Notes: a model not told the origin generated them from the letters alone. Counted from the first letter of the stretch, positions 12,361 to 24,525 are shown. The stretch: DNA of 64,000 bases from Myxocyprinus asiaticus (GCF_019703515.2 NC_059356.1:20551197-20615196); one strand, 5' to 3'. Numbers and translations are program-made.

Positions 12361-12989
12361 ATTAGCAACAGAGGTGATTCTAGGGACTCTGGGGGTCCTA
12401 GGCAAAAAAAAAAAAAAAAACTGGGCCCTTCTAAATTTTCCACTATTTCACAGCACACAGCATCACTTGACACTTAGCCATAGAACGGGAGATCTGACTG
12501 CCTTCTGTTGTTGTGGTGATGCCGCTAGGGAGTGGTGTGGCCTCTTTCTCTTTATGAGGTGTTGATGTGATGGAAGTATTGTTGTGGTACTGCTGATGGC
12601 ACTGCTGGATGTGTGAAGATCCTCTTCATCATGAGCAGAGCAGGAGGCTGCACTGGAAGTCCATGGAACTGCTAAATAATTAAAGTAAATAATTATATAA
12701 ATTCAGATATCAGTAAATAATTATATTTGATAGCAGATCAATTTAGCTTGAATATTCTCATTCAGCATGAATATTCTCATTGTAACACACAGATTTAGGG
12801 AAAATAATTTTTGAGAGAAGGCCATATCGATATAAATAATACCACATTGTGATACACTGGCGGACAAAAATTTGGAATAATGGAAAGAGATTGGTACTTT
12901 AATTCACCAAAGTGGCATTCAACTGATCACAATGTATAGTCAGGACATTAATAATGTGAAAAATTACTATTACAATTTGAAAAAAAAGG

Positions 12990-13669
12990 TTCAGAACTTC
13001 TTAAACTACTTCAAAGAGTTCTCATCAAAAAATCCTTCACATACAGCAATGACAGCTTTGCAGATCCTTGGCATTCTAGCTGTCAGTTTGTCCAGATACT
13101 CAGGTGACATTTCACCTCACGCTTCCTGTAGCACTTGCCATAGATGTGACTTTCTTGTCGGGCACTTCTCACGCACCTTACAGTCTAACTGATCCCACGA
13201 AAGCTCAATGGGGTTAAGATCCATAACACTCTTTTCCAATTATCTGTTGTCCAATGTCTGTGTTTCTTTGCCCACTCTAACCTTTTCTTTTTGTTTTTCT
13301 GTTTCAAAAGTGGCTTTTTCTTTGCAATTCTTCCCATAAGGCCTGCACCCCTGAGTCTTCTCTTTACTGTTGTAAACTGGTGTTGAGCGGGTAGAATTCA
13401 ATGAAGCTGTCAGCTGAGGACATGTGAGGCATCTATTTCTCAAACTAGAGACTCTGATGTACTTATCCTCTTGTTTAGTTGTACATCTGGCCTTCCACAT
13501 CTCTTTCTGTCCTTGTTAGAGCAGTTGTCCTTTGTCTTTGAAGACTGCAGTGTACACCTTTGTATGAAATCTTCAGTTTTTTGGCAATTTCAAGCATTGT
13601 ATAGCCTTCATTCCTCAAAACAATGATTGACTGATGAGTTTCTAGAGAAAGCGGTTTCTTTTTTGCCAT
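12990..13669 (-). pseudogene. Deleted Tc1 transposase, copy A
   Basis: Transposase remnant of the element above. The N-terminal part (13669 to about 13480) has the paired-like helix-turn-helix region. The next part (13500-13240) carries DKYIRVSSLRNRCLTCPQL, the second DNA-binding subdomain, in a different frame. The C-terminal part (about 13230-12990) includes QLDCK, LTARMPRICKAV-like and GFFDE motifs. A deletion joins the segment just before the first catalytic Asp to the segment just before the catalytic Glu, at about 13223-13232. It cannot encode an active enzyme. Confidence 0.8.
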
Positions 13670-13862
13670 TTTTGACCTAATATTGATCTTAAGACATGCC
13701 AGTTTGTTGCATACTGTTTCAACTCAAAAACAAACACAAAGACAATGTTAAGCTTCATTTAACGAACCAAATAGCTTTCAGCTGTGTTTGATATAATGGC
13801 AAGTGATTTTCTAGTACCAAATTAGCAATTTAGCATGATTACTCAAGGATCTCGGACTCAAG

Positions 13863-16801
13863 ATGGCGCCGAGTATGGCTGCTGCGTTGCGAGCTCCGAC
13901 ACAACTTAGCAATGGTTTGTTTGTTTTGTTTACAATTCTTATGTTTCTTGTCTTGGATGTTGCCTGCCTTATTGTCTACGACAGACAAACACTTTTGGAC
14001 ATTGGCTCAGCGATCTCACACCGTAAACCGGACTTCACATTCCTCAATGCCGACCCGCTGTTTACAAACACGCAAGCGGAGCCCTTTGTCTGGGCAGCAC
14101 GGCCGCGGAAACGCAGGAGGAAAAGGGGAAACAGAGCCGGCGTTCTCATCAGAGTAAGACGCCGCGCAAATCGACCCCCGCTACCCACTATTCTACTGGC
14201 AAATGTTCAGTCTCTGGATAACAAGCTCTGCGAGCTGAAAGCGCGGATCTCTTTCCAACGAGAGACGAGGGACTGCTGCGTTATCTGCCTTACGGAAACT
14301 TGGATGTCTGCGGAGATTCCAGACTCAGCCATTGAACCCGCGGGGTTTTCCATGCTCCGAGCGGACAGAGCGAAAGACCTCTCAGGTAAAACTAGAGGAG
14401 GTGGTGTATGTTTTATGATCAACAAATCCTGGTGCGATCAGAGGAACATACATTCTATCAAGTCTTTCTGTTCTCCTGATCTGGAATTTCTTATGCTTCT
14501 GTGTCGACCATTCTGGCTACCGAGGGAATTCACAGCGGTCATTATCACTGCTGTGTACATCCCCCCACAAGCCGACACAGACCGGGCACTCAAGGAACTG
14601 TATGGGAGTATAAGTGAGCAGGAAACCGCGCACCCTGAGGCCGCGTTCATTGTGACCGGGGACTTTAATAAAGCCAGTTTAAAATCAGTCGCACCAAAAT
14701 ATCACCAGCACATTAGTTTCAACACACGAGGGGACCGGGTTTTGGACCATTGCTACTCTCCGTTCCGGGATGGCTACAAATCCCTCCCCCGCCCACCATT
14801 TGGAAAATCGGACCACTCTTCCATTCTGCTTCTGCCCGCTTACAGGCAGAAACTGAAACAGGAAGCACCCACCCTCAGAACGATCCAGTGCTGGTCGGAC
14901 CAATCAGACTCTACGCTACAAGACTGTTTTGATCGCACGGACTGGGAGATGTTCCGGTCCGCCTCTGATGACGACATCGAGCTTTACGCTGATAGCGTAA
15001 TGTGCTTCATCAGAACGTGTGTAGAGGAAGTGATTCCGACCAGAACTGTGCGAATCTATCCGAATCAGAAGCCGTGGATCAACAGCGATGTTCGCGCAGC
15101 ACTTAATGTGCGGACCTCCGCTTTTAATTCCGGGAACGCGGAGGAGCATAAACAAGCCAGTTATGCCCTCCGAAAAACTATCAAAACAGCAAAACGCCAG
15201 TACAGGAGTAAGATTGAGGGACAGTTTAACACCACCAACTCTAGAAGCATGTGGCAGGGAATTAACATCATCACGGACTTTAAAGGGAATAAAAACTCCG
15301 CCATGAACACCGCTGCCTCTCTCCCAGATGAGCTAAATACTTTTTATGCTCGCTTCGAGGGAAATAACACCGCCCTCGCGGAGAGAGCTCTCACGGCCGA
15401 AGCTACAGAGGTTAGTTCACTCTCCGTCTCTGTAGCGGATGTAACCCGATCATTCCGACGGGTGAATATCCGCAAAGCCGCGGGTCCAGACGGCATTCCG
15501 GGCCGCGTCATCAGAGCGTGCGCGAACCAGCTGGCTGGTGTTTTTACGGACATTTTCAACCTCTCCCTCTCTTTGTCTGTAGTCCCCACATGCTTTAAAA
15601 CATCCACCATTGTGCCTGTTCCAAAACAATCGAAAATAACTTGTTTAAATGACTGGCGTCCTGTTGCTCTGACCCCCATCATCAGCAAATGTTTTGAGAG
15701 ACTAATCAGAGATTACATCTGCTCTGTATTACCACTCAATCTTGACCCGCTGCAGTTTGCTTACCGTAACAACCGCTCCACTGATGATGCCATTGCATCT
15801 ACAATACACACTGCTCTCTCCCACCTGGAAAAAAGAACACTTATGTGAGAATGCTGTTTGTAGACTACAGCTCAGCATTCAACACCATAGTGCCCTCCAA
15901 GCTAGATGAGAAACTCCAGGCTCTGGGCTTAAACAGCTCGCTGTGCAGCTGGATCCTGGACTTCCTGTCAAGCAGACGCCAGGTGGTTAGAATAGGCAGC
16001 AACATCTCCTCATCACTGACCCTCAACACTGGAGCCCCGCAGGGCTGTGTTCTCAGCCCACTACTGTATTCCCTGTACACACATGACTGTGTGGCAACAC
16101 ATAACTCCAATGCCATCATTAAGTTTGCTGATGACACGACGGTGGTAGGTCTGATCACTGACAATGATGAAACAGCCTACAGAGAGGAGGTGCACACTCT
16201 GACACACTGGTGTCAGGAGCACAACCTCTCCCTCAACGTCAGTAAGACAAAGGAGCTTGTGGTGGACTTCAGAAGAAAAGACAGAGAACACAGTCCCATC
16301 ACCATCAATGGGGCACCAGTGGAGAGAGTCAGCAGCTTCAAGTTCCTGGGTGTCCACATCACAGAGGAACTCACATGGTCCGTCCACACTGAAGTCGTTG
16401 TGAAGAAGGCTCATCAGCGCCTTTTCTTCCTGAGACGGCTGAGGAAGTTTGGAATGAACCGCCACATCCTCACACGGTTCTACACCTGCACTGTGGAGAG
16501 CATCCTGACTGGCTGCATCTCCGCCTGGTACGGCAATAGCACTGCCCACAACCGCAAAGCACTGCAAAGGGTGGTGCGAACTGCCAAACACATCATCGGA
16601 GGTGAGCTTCCCTCCCTCCAGGAAATATATACAAGGCGGTGTGTGAAAAAAGCTCGGAGGATCATCAGAGACTCCAGCCACCCGAGCCATGGGCTGTTCT
16701 CACTGCTACCATCAGGTAGGCGGTATCGCAGCATCAGGACACGCACCAGCCGACTCCATGATAGCTTCTTCCCCCAAGCAATCAGACTTCTGAACTCTTG
16801 A
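13863..16801 (+). pseudogene. LINE polyprotein: AP endonuclease plus reverse transcriptase, one frameshift
   Basis: Start ATG at 13863, twelve bases into the element; a second ATG follows four codons on. The first 661 codons run to 15848 and the last 318 run from 15845 to 16801 in another frame. The break is a one-base loss in an A-rich stretch (15828-15838). Residues 19-38 are strongly hydrophobic and 82-88 very basic (RKRRRKR). The apurinic-type endonuclease spans about 110-325: ANVQSLDNK, LTETW (Glu145), TGDFN (265-269), KSDHSS (315-320). RT begins near 535 (KAAGPDGIP). After the shift come [10 protein letters not shown] (motif A), [15 protein letters not shown] (motif B) and KFADDTT (catalytic motif C). 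Apart from the one shift the protein looks complete, suggesting a recent insertion. Confidence 0.9.
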
Positions 16802-17128
16802 TCTCCCACGATCAAAATACATCATCCCTGCACTTTATTACTCTTTTATCTCACACCGGACTGTCATAAATTATATTACTGTCATTATATTATGTCTCTC
16901 TTAACAACTGACTATCAACCGACAGCCTGAATGTCAATACAGTACAATACTGTACATTCTATATATATACTTTTTTCATATATATTTTAATTTTTATTGA
17001 ATAATGTGTATCTATATAGTATCTATATAGTAAAAAACAAAACAAAAAAAAAAACAAAAAACAAAAACAGCATATTGTATACTGTGCAATGTATGTTATT
17101 ATTGTATATTGTTGAGTGTAATTGTGTA

Positions 17129-17345
17129 TAACAGATGTTTAAATTGTGTTGTGTTAATTTGATGTTTTAAGTTGTGTAATTATGTATAACAGATGTTTAA
17201 ATTGTGCTGTGTTAATTTGATGTTTTAAGTCGAGTTTAATTATGTATAACAGATGTTTAAATTGTGCTGTGTTAATTTGATGTTTTAAGTCGAGTTTAAT
17301 TATGTATAACAGATGTCTAAATTGTGTTGTGTTAATTTTATGTTT
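17129..17345 (+). repeat. 60-bp tandem repeat in the LINE 3' UTR
   Basis: About three and a half copies of a 58-60 bp unit. ACAGATGTTTAAATTGTG begins at 17131, 17189 and 17249, and a variant (ACAGATGTCTAAATTGTG) at 17309. The first period is 58 and the others 60, through a small length change around TTAAGTCGAGTTTAA. The minus-strand open frame across it (17154-17429) is the repeat read backwards. Confidence 0.85.
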
Positions 17346-18547
17346 ATTGTAGATTGGCGTATGTCTCATCACTGTCACGACTGCTATGTTGATCGGAACT
17401 GCACCCAAGAATTTCACACACCATTGCACTTGTGTATATGGCTGTGTGACAATAAAGTGATTTGATTTGATTTTGATTTGATTTGATAAGTTGCTGGAGT
17501 GATGGCTGCTGGAAATGGGGCCTGTCTAGATTTGATCAAAAATGACTTTGTTCAAATAGTAATGGTGCTGTTTTTTACATCAGTAATGTCCTGACTATAC
17601 ATTGTGATCAGTTGAATGCCACTTTGGTGAATTAAAGTACCAATTTCCTTCTGAAACAGCAAAATCTGTACATTATTCCAAACTTTTGGCCGCAAGTGTA
17701 CATTGAATTCACATTCAATATGTGCTTGTCTGGGGTGTTGTAAAGACTTCAGTAATGCTCTTAGAGAGAGAAAAGAAAGCATGGAGCATTTAAGCTACTC
17801 TCTTTCACTAACAAGCATTAATTTCTGTAACATACAGTATAGGTTCAAAAGCTGGCAGTGCCATCTCACAACCATTCTTTTAATGAAAAATAAATGATTT
17901 AATCCATAGTAGAAGTTTCTTATCTAAATTCGACAGAAACAATAAACTAGCTGTGATGTAATAACTCTCTTCTATATGTGCCCCTCTCTTTCTGTACATA
18001 TGTAACACACACCATGAGAGTCACATAATTTAGAGGAAAACTGAATGACAATCCAATCTTTATGAGAGAAGGGATAATTCAGTAAACATTACAGATTCTG
18101 TACCAGTTAGCACTGTCAAGCTTCTTCTCCTCTTTCTTTTTTCCTCTTCCAACTCCCAGATTGGTACATCAGATGCCCTCTTCATGATTCCTGCATCCCG
18201 CTCATACTTGAATAAGCAGCTAAAGGGATGGGGGCCCCTCTAGGGGGTATCACAGAATTTTGAACATTCAAAACATGCAGCCTGATCTCATGAAAATGTT
18301 GTGACTGTCGCAACATTTTAAATTTTACTCTTACTTGAATTTGTAGCTAAAGGGATGGGGACCCCTCTAGGTGTTTTTTTTTCTTTTTCTCGAAAATGTA
18401 ATTCTAGTCTGCTAAGCATTGCCAATCATTGGTTTCAAGTGTCGTTGCAGTGAACTACTGTTATTGCTGCCCGTGGGAGGCCCCCAGCTTGGGGCCCCAG
18501 GCAATTGCCTGGCTTGCCTGTCCTGTAGGTCCACCTCTGATTAGCAA

Positions 18548-18799
18548 ATAGCTTTAGCACAATGGACAAATCCTTAGGAAAAGTAATCTTGCCAAGTATG
18601 TTTTGCTAATATGGTCACAGTACTGCAGCGCACATGCCTTGCAACACATTTGAAATGTAGTGCTCATATGGGAATGCAGTTTCGAGTCTGTCATGTGTAA
18701 TTCCCTGATCACATTCCCTCTCTCTTTTAAGGTACTATGGTAATACCATGTTTTTTTAGACATGGTATTCTATGACATAATTTGGAGTGCCATGTAAAC
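18548..18799. other. Anonymous stretch with CATGGTA-type inverted motifs
   Basis: No gene. The segment 18733-18772 (GGTAATACCATG then GACATGGTATTC) is a small fold-back of the kind found in fish MITEs, too short to delimit. Confidence 0.3.
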
Positions 18800-18801
18800 C
18801 T

Positions 18802-18972
18802 TGCTGAAAAACCAGCCCAAGATTCCATTTTGGTTTGGTTTGATGATTTTAAAAGGGTTTTGGACATTTGTCAGCTGGTCAGACTGAGAAAGCAGCTAGA
18901 TATTGTTAAACCAGCCAGGACCAGCAAACCATCCTAGGCTGGTCTAATCTTTTCATTTTTTTTTTCAGTAAC
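18802..18972. mobile_element. Short palindromic MITE rich in ACCAGC/GCTGGT
   Basis: Begins GCTGAAAAACCAGCCC and ends with GGCTGGTC and a T-run before CAGTAAC. The interior repeats CAGCTGGTCAG and ACCAGCCAGGACCAGCAAACC, so both strands fold on each other. No coding capacity. Repeats of this composition are common in cyprinid DNA as I recall. Confidence 0.5.
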
Positions 18973-19740
18973 AGTTATCTCTTCATCTCTAAGGTTAAGT
19001 CTTCCAGAATTCATATTTTATGTAACTTTTTGACTTGGAAGCACACAGGGCTGCTGTATGGTGGGTTGTTGAAACAAACACAGCATAGTAGAATTCCCAG
19101 TGATCCTCTGACACATGATCAGACTGATACAACATCAACAACAGATTCACATATCGCCTGCTATTCAATGTCTATGAGAAAGTCTCCTCAGAGGGTCAAT
19201 CCAAACAGATACTCTGCAGAACATTTTAACGTCTCTTTTGCTTTTCAGAATTGCTCATTTTTCAACATTAGCCATGTTTAGCCAAAAAAATCTATATTTA
19301 CCTTGGTCGAAAACTTAGAAGGCAAGGGAGTGCAAAAGAGAGGAAGAATAAATAAACAGTGTTTTGTGTTTCCCCCACACATGAAATAACAAAGTAAACT
19401 ACATTTTTACATTTACTGAAGGTGAGTGGTGTTTGAACATGCAAAACTTGCTGCCACGATGCTAGGGCATTGTGTGTGGTTGACAGAGTTTTGATATGCA
19501 GTTGGTAAGGTGTACTGAGTGGTTGCTAGGCTATGGCCAGGTGGCTGTTTACTGGCCTAGGTCTAAAGAACCTATCTTCAATGTCTGGTGCCAAGAAATG
19601 GCTTGGGTCCCTTCTTCAATATAAATCTATCAGATCTATAGGATTTTTTGCTCATTTGATTTGATCAGCCGCCAAGCAAAAATCATAAATCTGGTTGCTT
19701 AGAAAAGGTAAAACACACCTCTCCTCAACAAATCACATAA
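18973..19740. other. Anonymous non-coding stretch
   Basis: Nothing recognised. An 83-codon plus-strand frame at 19030-19281 has no family features. Confidence 0.35.
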
Positions 19741-20125
19741 TTTGGAGTTCACTAGTTTGCTAATCCCAGGGTGTGCTGAGGGACTCCAGCCAGGTCTCCT
19801 AAGCAACCAAATCGGCCTGGTGGCTAGGGAGGGTAGAGTCACATGGGGTAACCTCCTCGTGGTCACCATAATGTGGTTCGTTCTCGGTGGGGCGCGTGGA
19901 GCCTCCACACGCACTATGTCTCCACGGCAACACACTCAACAAGTCACGTGATAGGATGCGTGGGTTGACGGTCTCAAATGCAGAGGCTGCTGGGATTCAT
20001 CCTCCGCCACCCATATTGAGGCAAATCAATTCACAACCACGAGGACTTAAAAGCACATTGGGAATTGGGCATTCCAAATTGGGAGAAAAAGGGGAAAAAA
20101 TGCCCCCCCCCCCCAAAAAAAAAAA
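19741..20125 (+). mobile_element. tRNA-derived SINE, 5' truncated, with a 35-bp internal gap
   Basis: Same SINE family as 27873-28299. It begins within the head, around the diverged B-box region (TTTGCTAATCCCAGGG), continues through GACTCCAGCCAGGTCTCCTA and the conserved TAGGGAGGGTAGAGTCACAT, and ends in AAATTGGGAGAAAAAGGGG with a C-run and A-run tail. Relative to the other copies it lacks about 35 bp between GGGGCGCGTGG and AGCCTCCAC. Frames translated from it are not genes. Confidence 0.8.
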
Positions 20126-22421
20126 AATGGAACAGGGTAAGTTACAAACCGAAATTTAAAGACACCATGAAATTGTTTTCTGCCTTGTTTTGTCTTATGC
20201 AGTCACATCTGAAAATGGATTCAGAAATATTGTCATGACGAATTTCGAGCACATAAATGACCAAGCAAGGTCTTGTTTACCAGTGGGGAAAGTCTAAATT
20301 AGATCCAAGTTTTGATGTTGAAAGGAGCGTGAAGTTAAGATATTAATGAGAGTGAAGTCACATGGGTTTCTTTTTTGTTGTTTTGATCAATAACAAAAGA
20401 GAACAGAAAAGATATTAAAAGAGACGCTATTCAATGACAAATGGATTGTGTGGATCTCGTCTGTGGACACACATGAACGGAAAAAGTCAAACCAAACTTT
20501 TCCTCTCAACTCGTACTGAAAGTACCTCAGTGCTGAACACTGCATATTAAAAGATCGATCTTTAGATTTTATGAATAGACATCGAAATTGTTCAAATTGA
20601 AGAATGAGATAAATCAGGAAATCTGTATTTTTACCCAGCCTTAATCCCTATTATTTTTATTTGAAGTCATTCGAAGCGTTTTATAGGTTAAACAAAGCAC
20701 AATTCAATTCTTCTTGCATACCCCTGGCACCTGCTTACTCATACCCCAAGTGGAAATCACTGCACTAGCATATGGATGGCTTCATAGCTAATAGACATAG
20801 ACTATAAGCCACAAAACTGAAATTTTGATTTTAATATTTGGTGTTAGGGGTTTATTCAAATCCCTGACCCTAAATACGAGCAATAGCAATAGTGTAAATA
20901 GCACTAAATACAAAAAGACATAAGCCAATACTATGGGTTATAAAACATAAAAAAGATATATAGACCATCTCTTTAAAGTGCTCCCAGCTTTATCATAGAC
21001 CTGACAGCAATGTATCAAGCAGCTACAGGATAAGCCGTTGAGTGCTGTCAGGACAGCAGCCCCACACATCAAATGTTCCCCAGTTTCTTGGTGTATAGTG
21101 GAATGAAAAGGCTTTTCATTCCTGTGGTTCAACTAGGGAGGAATATACAGGCAGACAGCTGTGCACATAGAAGGCAACTTTCTCACCCCTCCTGTTTGAA
21201 GAGAGACTCAGTGTGTGTGTGGATTTGGACCGCAGCGTGTGTTCAGGGGGGAAGGTCTGGCTAAGAAGAGAGTTCACACTAAGTTCATTAGAACTGGACA
21301 GAATTATTTGTTTAGCTGTCATGGTGTGGCTGTTCAACATAAGGAGGTTGTTCTTGTTTTAAGCTGAGGTCATACAGATATGCACGAGGGCGAGTCTTCA
21401 TCTCGCTGTTATGTGTTTTACTATCCGTCATCACATTTACATGAACATCATTTTCCGATTAAGGTCCTTTTTCTGTTTAAGACCTTATTTTAAGAAAAAG
21501 GCTTACATGCTCAACTTCTATTGGAAAATTATTTTGTAATCAGCATATTCTGAATAAACTTAGATGTTTGTGTTCTTAATCTGTTCTAGCTTTTTTCTTG
21601 TGGAAGTACTGGAGATGCATACTTTTGACATTTAATATTCTGCATTTTATAAATTTTGGACAGTAATTTAATCAACTTGTTCATGTCCTGTCTGTTTCCA
21701 ATAAAACCCAGAATTACCTTTAATTGGACATTCACAGATTTGTGTAAATGTTCAGTTATGGTGGATATTCCGAGTATGGTGTGTACATGACTACAAAATA
21801 CAGGCATGTGGCAGCTGGAAATCATTTCTGGAAATCAGAATATTGGCATAATCTGGTTATGGCAAGCAGGTTAATAAGTTAACATTATGATTACATAATC
21901 AGAATATTGTTGTGCTTGTACAGTTAACAGTCAGTGAGGCAGAGAGGGGGGCTACCCATAAAGTGTGTTTACCATGCCTTTGGTTTCAGAGCTTTATGAA
22001 AGAGATTCATGTAAGTCAGCTAGATATACATTTTCTACATATGAGGAATCTCCACACTGAATAAATCTGACATACAGTGTGTTTTATATGTGACTATGAA
22101 ATTCATTTTAGGTTTGGGCCTTGAAATTCTTCATACAGTATATTCTATAATGTTGAGAATGACCTCTAATCTGTAACTTTCTTTTCTTTTTTCCCCCTCA
22201 TGCCTCCCTGCGGTCTGCTGATATGTCCTGCTTTAGGTAAGACCTGCAGTTATGAATTACCTACAATCTGTTCTTAACACAGTTTTCTTAATCACATCTG
22301 TCTAATCCATGGGAGACAATGGCTCCTTTTGTTAGAGCTCCTCTTCTGTTTGGCCAACGTATGACCCCCCCCAAAAAAAAAGTGGGTTTGGATTGTTATG
22401 CTTAACAAATATATGAAAATA
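20126..22421. other. Anonymous non-coding stretch
   Basis: About 2.3 kb without a gene or RNA. A subregion (about 21420-21900) has diverged inverted stretches such as ATTCTGAATAAACT and GATTACATAATCAGAATATT that suggest an old DNA transposon, but no termini can be fixed. Confidence 0.35.
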
Positions 22422-22423
22422 TA

Positions 22424-22961
22424 CACTACCGGTCAAAAGTTTTGAAACACTTGACCGAAATGTTTCTCATGATCTTAAAAATCTTTTGATCTGAAGGCGT
22501 ATGCTTAAATGTTTGAAATTAGTTTTGTAGACAAAAATATAATTGTGCCACCATATCAATTTATTTCATTATAAATCTGAAATTTAATAAAAATAAAAAA
22601 AAAAACGTTTTTGAAATGGATGACTTGGACCAAAAAATAAAGAAAAGCAGCCAATAAGTGCCCAACACAGATGGGAACTCCTTCAATACTGTTTAAAAAG
22701 CATCCCAGGGTGATACCTCAAGAAGCTGGTTGAGAAAATGTCAAGAGTACATGTCTGCAAATTCTAGGCAAAGGGTGACTACTCTGAAGATGCTAAATTA
22801 TAACACCGTTTTGATTTACTTTGGATTTTGTTTATTCACAACATAATTCCCATAGTTCCATTTATGTTATTCCATAGTTTTAATGACTTTACTATTATTC
22901 TAAAATGTGAAAAATTATAATATAGAATGAGTAAATGTTTCAAAACTTTTGACCGGTAGTG
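22424..22961. mobile_element. Tc1-type deleted element with TA duplication
   Basis: TIRs CACTACCGGTCAAAAGTTTT at 22424 and, inverted, at 22961; TA on each side (22422-22423, 22962-22963). The TIR match runs about 26 bp. The 538-bp body keeps a fragment of transposase C-terminus on the plus strand around 22670-22780 (KSIPG, then LKKLVEKMSRVHVCKF), so it is an internally deleted Tc1 relative. Non-autonomous. Confidence 0.8.
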
Positions 22962-22986
22962 TATATCCTCATTACCTTCATTAAAA

Positions 22987-22990
<4 letters not shown>

Positions 22991-23073
<83 letters not shown>
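22991..23073. repeat. (AT)n microsatellite, about 41 units
   Basis: An uninterrupted AT dinucleotide run. The YIYIYI open frames on both strands here are the microsatellite translated. It lies about 30 bp from the end of the preceding Tc1-type element. Confidence 0.97.
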
Positions 23074-23080
<7 letters not shown>

Positions 23081-24525
23081 TTATAGGAAAAAAAAAGATA
23101 CATTATGTAAATTAATTAGTAAATTATTTGTGCATCATGATAGATTTTATTGTACTGTCTTTTAAATATAATATTGTATATAACTACTGTAATAGAGTAA
23201 AAAAAAAAAATACTTTATTACAGCAATGAGATGAGAATTTAGGGCAAATACTTGCTTAATTGTTACAAATGCAAAAATCCTAATTGTCCTAAAAATAAGC
23301 TTCATTTTATTTATGCACAATATATCTTTTTTTTTTTTAATGTTTTTTTTTTATTTTTTTTTTTTTATGTAAACTGGGCATGATTTTCTGAGACTTGCAG
23401 GTGTTAAATAAACTGAATACAGTAAAAAAAACATTCACTTATGTTTTAAATGAGCAACACTGTCTCATATCAATACTTCAAACAATACATATCACAACTC
23501 TTCCTTTGTTGCCTAATCAATGGCTGAATGCAGTCCTTACATTCCTTCACTTATGTTTTATACTGCTGCGGAAAAAATAACAATTAATGCAGCTTGTATG
23601 ATCTTCTGTTGGCACGCAGACATGTTTGCGAAACCTGTGCTTGTTGTTGTATTTCTGGAGGGCAGGAGAATGGGAGAACAGCCTGCTGTATGACATTTAC
23701 TCTGTGTGGTTGATCAGCAAGGGTAATTTACAAATCCATAGCCAATCTTGTTCATGCAGATTCCAAATTGTTTTTCACTTACCTTGGGCGGACCTGCCCG
23801 GCTTGCTTAATTCCACCTGCGAGCACTGGCCAAGCTCTGGTGGTGTGTCTGGTTACCTCACTAGGCACCCATCCTGAATCATGCTTCCAGGCTTACCTGC
23901 CCGAGCGCAGCTATGGAAATGAGTTTGCAGGATGCCCTCAGGGTCCCTGGGGCTTTGGACAACTGACAGCATGACAGAGAGGAGCTGATGGTGCCCATCC
24001 ATTCCGGCTCTTAGCAGCACTCCTAGGTGCACCGCACAATTACCAATTCCATCAAATAGATTTACCTTGCTTGTGCTTCTTCTATGACTTTCTCTGTAGA
24101 GGGAAAACAAAAGCACTCTTGGAAAAAAGTCTCTTAACCATCTCTGTGGTCTGGTGAAAGATGTTATAATGAGTCTGGGGCTAGATGTCACATGGAAAGT
24201 AAAATCTGGGCTATATCTCTGTAACTGTAAGTTTTTGATTCAACAGTCCATTTAGACATATGTGTGTTTTCTCTAGCAGTGATATTGTATGTTGGTTTTA
24301 AGCACCTACAATCCTTCAAAACCCTCTTAAATTTGAATATTTTTTTTGTGAATTCTATCCTCCAAACTAAAATTACAATATCTTCACATGTTTGCTATAG
24401 CTGTTGGGTAAACATGCGAAAATAATAAAACCACACTGACATTCGTGGAGGCAAGGATTAACTACACAATGATGGCAGACTTTAACTGAAAGGCTGAAGC
24501 AAGGTATTTTTCATAAATATCAGGT
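23074..24525. other. Anonymous non-coding stretch
   Basis: No gene recognised. Homopolymer T and A tracts at 23326-23365. The overlapping frames at 23626-24191 on both strands lack any motif I know. A CTAG-poor, moderately G+C-rich part (23780-24010) is the best place to look for a missed exon, but nothing supports one. Confidence 0.35.

Larger units (their letters stand above)
13851..17487 (+). mobile_element. Nearly intact non-LTR retrotransposon (CR1/L2/Rex1-like)
   Basis: A 3.6 kb LINE with an apparently untruncated 5' end (CTCGGACTCAAGATGGCGCC), a single long polyprotein and a 3' untranslated region that ends in TTTGAT repeats (17455-17487). It sits inside Tc1 copy A. Copy B at 40177 gives the empty site: the flanks ACTCAAGGAT and AAG-TTGCTGGAGTG join there without the LINE, leaving at most a 3-4 base duplication (GAT). 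The family has the endonuclease, RT and FADD motifs of the jockey superclade. The exact clade (CR1, L2 or Rex1) needs a phylogeny. Confidence 0.85.
12855..17698 (-). mobile_element. Internally deleted Tc1 element, copy A, split by a LINE
   Basis: TIRs begin CACTGGCGGACAAAAATTTG at 12855 and, inverted, CACTTGCGGCCAAAAGTTTG at 17698, each flanked by TA (12853-12854 and 17699-17700). On the minus strand a transposase begins MAKKKPLSLETHQ at 13669 with a helix-turn-helix (TMLEIAKKLKISYKGV) and continues in another frame from 13500. It reaches an RVLW-like residue set near 13240 and then jumps to the PIE-containing end of the DDE domain. The stretch carrying the first two catalytic aspartates is missing. 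The LINE at 13851-17487 interrupts the 5' untranslated part of the transposase side. Confidence 0.85.
12361..18547. mobile_element. hAT element with 8-bp duplication, hosting a Tc1 element and a LINE
   Basis: The eight bases ATTAGCAA occur at 12361-12368 and 18540-18547. Between them the element starts CAGAGGTG (12369) and ends CACCTCTG (18539), an inverted pair typical of hAT transposons, and an 8-bp duplication is the hAT signature. Just inside, the ends stay roughly inverted (CTAGGGACTCTGGGGG on the left, GGGGCCCCAGGCAATTGCC on the right). After removing the nested Tc1 element (12855-17698) about 1.3 kb of hAT sequence remains. It has no transposase frame, so it is non-autonomous. Confidence 0.8.

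Noticed and set aside
16061..16690. 209-codon minus-strand frame
   Set aside because: Antisense shadow of the LINE reverse transcriptase.
22836..23165. Poly-Ile/Tyr proteins
   Set aside because: They are an (AT)n microsatellite translated on both strands.
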